A stretch of 6,979 bases of DNA from NCBI GenBank assembly GCA_964385705.1, contig CAYLQG010000077.1, positions 1 to 6,979 of the forward strand, given 5' to 3'. The notes under the pieces are model-generated. The model was not told the origin of the DNA and made no database searches. It saw only the letters and a list, made by a program, of their open reading frames with translations. Positions 1 to 5,931 of the stretch are shown here, piece by piece. Both the position numbers and the translations under genes were made by a program. The DNA comes from DATKGN01 sp964385705 (GTDB taxonomy: Bacteria > Patescibacteriota > Microgenomatia > UBA10105 > UBA927). Position 1 is the stretch's first letter; each line of letters opens with the position of its first letter.

Positions 1-885
1 CTCGTCGCATCCAAAGGGTTCCTGAAAAAATTCGGCGGCGCCCCCGGCAATACGGCGTCCGGACTCGCGAAACTGGGAGTACCGGTCTCATTTCTCGGTA
101 AAGTCGGGAATGACCCGCTCGGTATATTCCTCAAAGCGTCACTTGATAAATACGGTGTCGACACGAAGGGCCTAGTGATGAGCAAAACGGAGAAAACAAC
201 GCTCGCATTTGTTTCGCTTACAGCGTCGGGCGAGCGCGATTTCTATTTCTACAAAGGCGCACATGACACCATCTTGCCATCTGAAGTAACGCTCCCCGGA
301 AATACGTGTATTTTTCATTTCGGCAGCCTTACCCAAATCAGCGTTAATGCCAACAGAACAACCGAAAAACTTATCAATGACGCAAAAAAGCAGCACGCGA
401 TCATCTCCTATGACCCGAATGTCAGGGAATCGCTGTGGGGCGATCTTGACCGCGCGAGACTTATCATCCTTGATACAGCCAAAAAAGTTGATGTCCTCAA
501 AGTCAATGAAGAGGAAGCGCTATTGCTCACGGGCGAAAAGGATATTCACAAAGCAGGATCGCTGTTGTATTCCAAAAACCTTGATATCCTTATCATCACT
601 CAGGGCCATAAAGGCTGTTATTACAGGACGGCGCACGGCGAAGCCGATATCCCGACCATTGATGTCGAGGTTATCGATACGACCGGAGCGGGTGATGCGT
701 TTAACGCAGGGTTTATTTACGGGTTATATTCAGAACATAAACGCGCATCAGAGATGGCAAAGAAGAATTTAGAGCAAATACTCAACCGCGCAGTCATTAT
801 CGGCTCCCTCACGACGACCAAAAAAGGCGCAGTCACGGCATTTCCGTCGAAAATGGAAATTAATAAACATTTACTAGGGAGGTAA
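1..885 (+). CDS. PfkB-family sugar kinase, fructokinase-like (5' partial)
   Basis: An ATP-dependent cytosolic kinase of the ribokinase/PfkB family, most like fructokinases, which make fructose 6-phosphate. The frame is open from base 1, so the GTG at 175 is an internal codon and the true start lies upstream; roughly 25-35 residues are missing compared with the usual 300-330. In the 294 visible residues, the N-terminal family signature is GGAPGNTASGLAKLG (visible residues 12-26), followed by GKVGNDPLG. DPNVRESLW near bases 412-438 is typical of fructokinases. KVNEEEALLLTG follows in the middle. The C-terminal signature DTTGAGDAFNAGF is at 676-714, with the catalytic Asp at 694-696 and the GAGD anion hole intact. 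The gene ends in TAA inside the Shine-Dalgarno of the next gene, 4 bases before its ATG, so the two are probably co-transcribed. Kinase family membership is firm. Fructose as the substrate is inferred; another ketohexose or a nucleoside cannot be excluded. Confidence 0.9.
   Translation, partial: LVASKGFLKKFGGAPGNTASGLAKLGVPVSFLGKVGNDPLGIFLKASLDKYGVDTKGLVMSKTEKTTLAFVSLTASGERDFYFYKGAHDTILPSEVTLPGNTCIFHFGSLTQISVNANRTTEKLINDAKKQHAIISYDPNVRESLWGDLDRARLIILDTAKKVDVLKVNEEEALLLTGEKDIHKAGSLLYSKNLDILIITQGHKGCYYRTAHGEADIPTIDVEVIDTTGAGDAFNAGFIYGLYSEHKRASEMAKKNLEQILNRAVIIGSLTTTKKGAVTAFPSKMEINKHLLGR
877..883 (+). promoter_or_regulatory. Strong Shine-Dalgarno of the cupin-like gene
   Basis: GGGAGGT sits 6 bases before the ATG at 890 and overlaps the stop codon of the PfkB kinase. 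It is the only near-consensus ribosome binding site in the window and fixes the start of the downstream gene. Confidence 0.8.
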
Positions 886-889
886 AATT

Positions 890-1510
890 ATGACCCCGGA
901 TCAGACTGATGGATATACGTTTCGGATGGATGAATCCGCAAATAAAACGGGTATGGAAGAAGTATTTCCTGCATTTGCTGCAGAAGTTAAAGCATATGTC
1001 AACGAATCCCTGCCTCTTCACAACCCGGAAGAGTATACGGGTTTTATCAACGGTTTAACCGCAATTATTGTTAGTCACGGTAAAGAATTAACGGTTCCAA
1101 ACCCTGTATTTGCCGAACAGATGAAAACATTGGATGACGAAGAAGTGAATTTCGTGGTTCCGGCGTGGGGTGGAGTTGCATTCACTCATGTAGATGTTCC
1201 CAGACATAAGAGGCAAAAGTACCTGGTCGTACGTCAGTCGGAATCAAAAGTCGGAACACTCGGACCTGAATTTCATAAACTGAAGGATGAATACGGCGAG
1301 ATGATCGAGGGGCATGCAATATTAATTTCGTCAGATCCGGCAGACTGGGAACGGGGTATCGTTCATGTAACGTTTATAAGTCCCGGAGATAAATTCATCG
1401 CCCATCCGGGGAACAGGCACGCTATCATCGCTGCGACAAATATGGTTATAGAAGAAAAAGCAAACAATTCAATAAAAAGTGATATTTATGCTGCATCACC
1501 GTTAGCGTAA
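890..1510 (+). CDS. Small cupin-like protein, function unassigned
   Basis: A 206-residue soluble protein with no signal peptide or membrane segment. I do not recognise the family by name. The second half resembles a single cupin barrel. EFHKLKDEYGEMIEG (about residues 128-142) fits the first cupin motif, with a His, the downstream Glu and the closing Gly, but lacks the second His of the usual HxH. GDKFIAHPGNRHAIIAATN (about 166-184) fits the second motif, with its conserved Gly and His. Possible metal ligands are therefore His, Glu and His. The first roughly 100 residues show nothing I can identify. The start is fixed by the Shine-Dalgarno 6 bases upstream. The gene lies between sugar kinases, and cupin-type phosphoglucose or phosphomannose isomerases of similar length (about 190 residues) exist, so a sugar-phosphate isomerase role is possible. 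It remains an inference. By eye its sequence is more AT-rich than its neighbours. Confidence is high that the gene is real and low for any function. Confidence 0.75.
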   Translation: MTPDQTDGYTFRMDESANKTGMEEVFPAFAAEVKAYVNESLPLHNPEEYTGFINGLTAIIVSHGKELTVPNPVFAEQMKTLDDEEVNFVVPAWGGVAFTHVDVPRHKRQKYLVVRQSESKVGTLGPEFHKLKDEYGEMIEGHAILISSDPADWERGIVHVTFISPGDKFIAHPGNRHAIIAATNMVIEEKANNSIKSDIYAASPLA

Positions 1511-1535
1511 AGATAGATATAATAAATGGAAGATT

Positions 1536-1553
1536 ATTGACTATCCCGTCAAT
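1536..1553. repeat. 6-bp inverted repeat over the candidate -35 element
   Basis: ATTGAC (1536-1541) and GTCAAT (1548-1553) are perfect inverted copies separated by TATCCC. The left arm covers most of the candidate -35 hexamer, which is where a repressor site would act. No U-run follows, so it is a poor intrinsic terminator. It could be an operator or chance. Confidence 0.3.
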
Positions 1554-1565
1554 TTCAACTACATT
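1537..1565 (+). promoter_or_regulatory. Candidate sigma-70-type promoter ahead of hexokinase copy A and galKTM
   Basis: TTGACT at 1537-1542 (5 of 6 to the -35 consensus) is followed after exactly 17 bases by TACATT at 1560-1565 (4 of 6 to the -10 consensus). Transcription would begin around 1572, leaving a leader of only about 6 bases before the ATG at 1578. That agrees with the absence of any Shine-Dalgarno there. The site lies in the largest gap of the window, where the operon could be divided into a kinase/cupin unit and a hexokinase-galKTM unit. This is a sequence match only. Confidence 0.4.
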
Positions 1566-1577
1566 CAGCCTATCTCT

Positions 1578-2648
1578 ATGAATGTGACCGACCTTAAAGA
1601 CATCACCGGAAATTTCATGCGCGAGCTCACTGATGCACAGAGCGGCAAAAAAACAAGCTTACCCTTCATCATCCACGAACTTCCGAAAAACCCGATCGTA
1701 CAGGATAATCAACCCTTCCAGGTTCTGAAGATCGGCGGCTCGGTCCTCCAGAATTCGCACGTCGTCAAACAGGCCGGAGATATCGTGATCAAAACGCTTG
1801 TTGAGGAACAATTGCCGGTAATGACAACTAAAGACGTGTTCCTCTCCGTTATCGACAAACACCTGGATCCGCAGGTCTCGACCGTCGCTATTAATTTTGC
1901 CTATCCGATGGCGCCGGTATTTGAAAACGGCAAACTGGACGGCACCCTCGTGCAGGGGACAAAAGAACATTCTTTTTTAGGACTTATCGGTCAGCAATTA
2001 GGAAAAACTATCGAGCAGTATACCAACGCTAAGTACGGGAGAAACATTAACGTATCAATGGCAAATGATACGATCTGTCTCACGCTTGCGGGTTTAATCC
2101 GCCACAGTGCCCACGAATTAAGCGGAGGAGTTGTTGGGACCGGCCTTAACTTCGCGGTATTTCTTGACGATACACACCTCGTCAATCTGGAAGCGGCAAA
2201 CTTCGATAAATTTACGCAGTCCGATGAAGGGAAACAGATCGATGCCCAATCGCTTACAAAGGGAAGAGCGTTTTTTGAAAAAGAAGTCGCAGGCGGGTAT
2301 CTTTTTCACCACTTCAATATTCTTCTCACGAAAAATCAAATTAAGCATCCGGCGCTTGAGTCCACGCATCAGATGGACAGGATTGCTCGCGGAAATATTT
2401 ACAAAGCGACAAAAACAGCGCAGCAGATATTCGAACACTCGGCCCAGCTCCTCGCCTGTGAGATCGCAGGTATTGCGGAATTTAAAAAACATGACATGGT
2501 GTTTGTCATGGAGGGTAGTCTTTTCTGGATCGGCTGGAATTATAAACAGATGGTCGAAAAATACGTCCATCAATTAACAAAGTATAAGGTCACATTCGAG
2601 GAAATTAAGGACTGCGGCATCATCGGCGCTGCGAAACTAGTTACGTAA
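1578..2648 (+). CDS. Divergent compact hexokinase-family protein, copy A
   Basis: A cytosolic ASKHA-fold protein of the eukaryotic-type hexokinase family, expected to phosphorylate glucose or a related hexose with ATP. It has 356 residues, against about 460-490 for yeast or human glucokinase-size enzymes. Motifs appear in family order: SLPFII (27-32); a phosphate-1 loop KIGGS (51-55); INFAYP (105-110); TKEHSF (128-133), matching the sugar-binding TKGF; ANDT (162-165) with the probable catalytic Asp164; GTGLN (187-191); NLEAANF (203-209); FEKEVAGGYL (233-242), matching FEKMxSGxYL; MEGSLF (311-316); and CGIIGAAKLV near the C terminus. The usual DLGGT is KIGGS, so the Mg-coordinating Asp of this loop is Lys51. 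No Shine-Dalgarno is present, but the ATG is at the same alignment position as in copy B. The frame is open upstream into the gap without another good start. The stop is a double TAA TAA 5 bases before galK. Family assignment is firm; activity and substrate are open. Confidence 0.82.
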   Translation: MNVTDLKDITGNFMRELTDAQSGKKTSLPFIIHELPKNPIVQDNQPFQVLKIGGSVLQNSHVVKQAGDIVIKTLVEEQLPVMTTKDVFLSVIDKHLDPQVSTVAINFAYPMAPVFENGKLDGTLVQGTKEHSFLGLIGQQLGKTIEQYTNAKYGRNINVSMANDTICLTLAGLIRHSAHELSGGVVGTGLNFAVFLDDTHLVNLEAANFDKFTQSDEGKQIDAQSLTKGRAFFEKEVAGGYLFHHFNILLTKNQIKHPALESTHQMDRIARGNIYKATKTAQQIFEHSAQLLACEIAGIAEFKKHDMVFVMEGSLFWIGWNYKQMVEKYVHQLTKYKVTFEEIKDCGIIGAAKLVT

Positions 2649-2653
2649 TAACT

Positions 2654-3904
2654 ATGTCATCAGATAATGCATCGGTCGAACCTGATATTTCTGCCCGACT
2701 ATCCCGGCAAACAAATAAATTCTTCTCCGTATTTCATACCAAACCGGAAGTTATCTCCCGCGCCCCGGGCCGGGCCGAAATCCTCGGATGTCACACAGAC
2801 TACAACTTTGGTTTTGCACTTGCGGCAGGAATCAGCAGAAGTACCTTAGGATTCTTAAGTAAACGCGCTGACAAGAAGATCCGCGTTGCATCAACGTCCT
2901 ATCCGGGAGATCCCGTTGAATTTTCTTTAACGAACCTATTCCGCGATGAAAAAATTACATGGGGGAACTACATCCGGGCAGTAGTCCGTGAGGTTTTGCG
3001 AAGCGGTTATCACATTGGCGGGGCAAATATTCTCATCGACAGCACCGTTCCCAAATCCGGAGGAGTCTCAAGTTCCGCAGCGCTTGAACTTGCCGTTGCC
3101 TTCGGACTTCTTGCTCTCTATAAACAACCTATTGACCTTACCAAAGTCGCACTCGCATGTAAAACCGCGGAAAACAGCGATCTCGTGAAGAGCCCCTGCG
3201 GATTTTTAGACCAGGGAGCATCTGCTTTTGCCAAAGAGGGCGCGATGGTCTTATTTGATTTCCTGCCGAAAGGGGATTCTCCGGTTTCAGACGTTCGCGC
3301 CGTTGACGCAAAATTGAACCCCGGCAAGGTTTCATTTGTCATCCCTGTTGATCTCACGCTTGAGCGGCAATTGGGGGAAACCGGCTATGTCGCACGCCGT
3401 AAAATGTGTGAAGACAGCCTGCCGTTTTGGACTAAGGTTCTTCATAAGAACGTCACGAGCCTCCGCGATGTGAGCCTTTCTGATTTCGTAAAATTCCGGA
3501 GTGTTCTTGAAAAGAAAAACTCTGTGATGCGAAAACGCGTGGAACACATCATCTATGAAAATGACCGGGTTTTGAGAGCGATTCCTGTGCTTAAAAACGG
3601 TGACGTGGAAGCGTTCGGACGATTGTTAAACGAATCAGGCATTAGCGGCCTTGAGCTGTACGGCCTCGACGAGAACACTCCGCAACTGACCTTCCTCGTC
3701 ACCTACGGGAGAACATTGCCCGGAGTTCTGGGCATGCGGAATATGGGTGGCGGATTTTCCGCAATTGCCCTAGCCTTAGTGAGGAAACAAGCAATGAAGT
3801 CGTTCCAGAAATCCCTTAGCCTGGCGTACAAAAAGAAGTTTCATAGAACGCTAACCTATATTGAATTTTCCCTTACCCAGGGCGCCGAAATTCTCTATGC
3901 TTGA
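2654..3904 (+). CDS. galK: Galactokinase-like GHMP kinase
   Basis: Expected to phosphorylate alpha-D-galactose at C1 with ATP, the first committed Leloir step, in the cytosol. It has 416 residues, slightly longer than E. coli GalK (382). The galactokinase signature lies at residues 37-60 (APGRAEILGCHTDYNFG..), with Arg40 matching the catalytic Arg. The ATP loop is PKSGGVSSSAA (133-143). CGFLDQ (182-187) carries the probable catalytic base Asp186. Y245 lies in GYVARRKMCE, and MGGGFSAIAL (364-373) matches the third GHMP motif. Two departures are visible: GEHTDY is GCHTDY, so the sugar-binding Glu is Cys46; and the usual GAGFGG is GGGFSA. The start is 5 bases after the hexokinase stop without a Shine-Dalgarno; the end overlaps galT by 8 bases. 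The galT and epimerase neighbours support galactose as substrate, but a related sugar is possible because of Cys46. Confidence 0.85.
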   Translation: MSSDNASVEPDISARLSRQTNKFFSVFHTKPEVISRAPGRAEILGCHTDYNFGFALAAGISRSTLGFLSKRADKKIRVASTSYPGDPVEFSLTNLFRDEKITWGNYIRAVVREVLRSGYHIGGANILIDSTVPKSGGVSSSAALELAVAFGLLALYKQPIDLTKVALACKTAENSDLVKSPCGFLDQGASAFAKEGAMVLFDFLPKGDSPVSDVRAVDAKLNPGKVSFVIPVDLTLERQLGETGYVARRKMCEDSLPFWTKVLHKNVTSLRDVSLSDFVKFRSVLEKKNSVMRKRVEHIIYENDRVLRAIPVLKNGDVEAFGRLLNESGISGLELYGLDENTPQLTFLVTYGRTLPGVLGMRNMGGGFSAIALALVRKQAMKSFQKSLSLAYKKKFHRTLTYIEFSLTQGAEILYA

Positions 3905-4916
3905 TTTTACTTACCCGCACCGCCGTTTTAATCCATTAACGGGAGACTGGATATTGGTTTCACCGCAGAGAACCCTAAGACCCTGGCAGGGGAGTGTAGA
4001 ATCTCAAAGCGGCGACACAGTTCCCGACTATGACCAGGATTGTTATCTTTGTCCGGGCAATACCCGAGCAAGCGGCGTTGTTAACCCGAAGTACGATCGT
4101 ACATTTGTTTTCACCAATGACCATCCGTCCCTCATTTCTGATCCTCAACCCGGATCGCATGCATCGGGTGATCTTTTGCTGGCACAACAGGAACGAGGGA
4201 CATCCCGAGTCGTGTGTTACACACCGCATCACAACCGCACCATGGCGCAAATGGATGAGCAGGAAATAGTTGAGGTGATAAAAACGTGGACCCAGGAGTA
4301 TGAAACCATCGGCACGTCGGAGTATATTTCCTACGTCCAGATATTTGAAAATAAAGGTGCCATAATGGGCCCAAGTAGCCCGCACCCCCACAGCCAGATA
4401 TGGGCGAACGAACACCTGCCGACCATTATAGAAAGGGAACAAATTAACCAGAAAAAATTCCTGAAAATGCATAAAGAGCCGTTACTCACCTCGTATCTAC
4501 GAGAGGAAGTAAAAGAACAGAAACGGATTATTCTTGAAAATACATCGTTCGTTTGCCTTGTTCCGTTTTGGGCAACATGGCCGTATGAAACAATGATTCT
4601 TCCGAAGACGGACAAACAATCTCTGAGCGACTTACGCCCGGGCGATCAAAGAGATCTCGCCGATATCCTACTTCATATAACCCGCCGCTATGACAATTTG
4701 TTTCATGCACCGTTTCCTTACTCGATGGGGATCCATCAAAAACCAACCGACGGCGCGGCACACGCCGAATGGCAATTCCATATCCATTTCTATCCGCCAC
4801 TCCTAAGGAGTGCTACCGTCAAAAAACATTATGTGGGATATGAAATGTTCGCCGAGGGCCAGCGTGACATAAGTCCCGAAGCCGCAGCCCAAACGTTACG
4901 GGAGCTTCATGAATAA
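3897..4916 (+). CDS. galT: Galactose-1-phosphate uridylyltransferase
   Basis: Transfers UMP from UDP-glucose to galactose 1-phosphate, giving glucose 1-phosphate and UDP-galactose, through a uridylylated His. An in-frame TTG at 3861 would add 12 residues, but I chose the ATG at 3897: it gives 339 residues (E. coli 348), puts the conserved PHRRFNPLTG (7-16) where the family starts, and overlaps the galK stop by 8 bases. The zinc-site residues Cys49, Cys52 (CYLC), His112 and His163 are all present. FENKGAIMG (150-158) and HPHSQIWA (163-170) form the active site, with His165 the probable nucleophile and Gln167 its partner; Ser166 replaces the Gly or Cys often found there. SMGIH (His280) and FHIHFYPPLLRSATV (His295, His297) supply the second metal site. 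VGYEMFAEGQRD near the end is typical. All key residues are present, so it should be active. It overlaps the epimerase gene by 8 bases. Confidence 0.96.
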   Translation: MLDFTYPHRRFNPLTGDWILVSPQRTLRPWQGSVESQSGDTVPDYDQDCYLCPGNTRASGVVNPKYDRTFVFTNDHPSLISDPQPGSHASGDLLLAQQERGTSRVVCYTPHHNRTMAQMDEQEIVEVIKTWTQEYETIGTSEYISYVQIFENKGAIMGPSSPHPHSQIWANEHLPTIIEREQINQKKFLKMHKEPLLTSYLREEVKEQKRIILENTSFVCLVPFWATWPYETMILPKTDKQSLSDLRPGDQRDLADILLHITRRYDNLFHAPFPYSMGIHQKPTDGAAHAEWQFHIHFYPPLLRSATVKKHYVGYEMFAEGQRDISPEAAAQTLRELHE

Positions 4917-5889
4917 ATCAGCATTCTCATTTACTGTCGAAAAGAAACCATATCCCATTATCTCTCTTGTCTATACTCCGCAATCAAAGAGTGCCGAACC
5001 GGTATCAATAAAGGTCGCACCAACTTTGGGGAGTAATATGTTCTCATTTAAATACGGAGATCACGACATTATCTATCATGACCCGTTACTCCTTGAGAGC
5101 TGTGGGTTTACCGGATGTTTTGTATTGTTTCCGACGCCCAACCGTGTCCGCAACTTCGCCTATTCCTGGCAGGGGAAAAGGATACTCATGAAAAAACGGG
5201 GGAGAGTTGTGCAAATTCACGGATTGGTCTTTGATGAAGTATGGCAATTTACGAAACCGAAGATTTCAAAGACGTATGTTTCATTTGAAACGAGTATTAC
5301 CATAGATAAGAAGTCGCATTTGTTTGAAGCGTACCCGTTTCCCTGTCGATTAACCCTTGAGTACCGTTTGTACTCAAATCGGGTAAATATACACTACACA
5401 GTGGAAAATAAAGGATCGTCTGATTTACCGTTCGGGTTCGCACTGCACCCGTATTTTTCAAGACTTTCCGGCGATGACAAAACGTATATACAGATACCGG
5501 CCGCGTCCTTTATGGAGTCACCGATTGATACACTTTTACCAACCGGAGCTCTTATAGACGTTTCGGGCAAACCCTATAACGTCAATACCCCGCGACCTGT
5601 AGGAAAATTATCGCTGGATCACGTATACACCGATCTTAAACCCGGCAAATTTGCTGTTGTCGATTACCGGACTCTCGGAATTAAAGTAGTCTTAAAGACT
5701 TCAAAAGATTTCACCCATATGGTTGTCTACACCGGATACAAGGACGCCGTGTGTATTGAAAATCAAACCTGTTCAACCGACGCCCACAATCTCTGGGCGA
5801 AAGGCCTTAAAAAAGAATCACACCTACTTACCGTTGCCCCGGGCAAAGCGAAAACCGGATACGTAAGTTATACGATAAAATCGTATTGA
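4909..5889 (+). CDS. galM: Aldose 1-epimerase (mutarotase)
   Basis: Interconverts alpha and beta anomers of galactose or glucose, feeding the alpha form to galactokinase. At 326 residues it is normal for the family. Visible motifs in order: GSNMFSFKYG (41-50) near the N terminus; FPTPNRVRNFAYSWQGK (74-90) with the substrate-binding Arg79; IHGLVFD (103-109) with His104; GFALHPYF (176-183) with the catalytic acid His180; LDHVY (236-240), whose Asp237 is the usual sugar-binding residue; and VCIENQTCSTDAHN (281-294) with the catalytic base Glu284. There is no signal peptide, so it is cytosolic. The ATG overlaps the galT stop by 8 bases (ATGAATAA), and GGGAG at 4900-4904 may help initiation. It ends in TGA, showing that TGA is a stop here. 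Galactose specificity is inferred from the neighbours; a glucose-6-phosphate 1-epimerase-like relative is less likely. Confidence 0.9.
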   Translation: MNKSAFSFTVEKKPYPIISLVYTPQSKSAEPVSIKVAPTLGSNMFSFKYGDHDIIYHDPLLLESCGFTGCFVLFPTPNRVRNFAYSWQGKRILMKKRGRVVQIHGLVFDEVWQFTKPKISKTYVSFETSITIDKKSHLFEAYPFPCRLTLEYRLYSNRVNIHYTVENKGSSDLPFGFALHPYFSRLSGDDKTYIQIPAASFMESPIDTLLPTGALIDVSGKPYNVNTPRPVGKLSLDHVYTDLKPGKFAVVDYRTLGIKVVLKTSKDFTHMVVYTGYKDAVCIENQTCSTDAHNLWAKGLKKESHLLTVAPGKAKTGYVSYTIKSY

Positions 5890-5914
5890 CTTTTCGGAGT
5901 GTAGAACGTAGATT

Positions 5915-5930
5915 CGGGAGTATCCCCCCG
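5915..5930 (+). promoter_or_regulatory. Possible ribosome binding site within a small hairpin, upstream of hexokinase copy B
   Basis: The 42-base gap after galM holds GGGAG at 5916-5920, which lies 11 bases before the ATG at 5932, a long spacing for a Shine-Dalgarno. CGGG (5915-5918) can pair with CCCG (5927-5930), or GGGA (5916-5919) with TCCC (5923-5926), which would hide the site. Either stem is only 4 bp. No convincing promoter or U-rich terminator is seen in this gap, so copy B may be read through from galM. Confidence 0.25.
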
Positions 5931-5931
5931 T

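Noticed and set aside
175..885. PfkB kinase starting at the GTG at 175
   Set aside because: The frame is open back to base 1 and the upstream codons encode the conserved N-terminal PfkB signature, so this GTG is internal.
1518..1523. Perfect TATAAT in the gap before hexokinase copy A
   Set aside because: No -35-like hexamer occurs 16-18 bases upstream and there is no extended -10 TG, so the TTGACT/TACATT pair just downstream is a better candidate.
1536..1560. ATTGAC/GTCAAT hairpin as an intrinsic terminator of the cupin gene
   Set aside because: The stem is short with only 2 G-C pairs and is not followed by a U-run.
2118..2573. Antisense reading frame of 151 codons over hexokinase copy A, with a similar one over copy B at 6643-6894
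   Set aside because: The resemblance between the two antisense frames follows from the paralogy of the sense genes; no start signals or known motifs support them.
3975..4472. Antisense reading frame of 165 codons within galT
   Set aside because: It lies wholly opposite a strongly conserved gene, shows no recognisable family features, and is best explained as a shadow frame.
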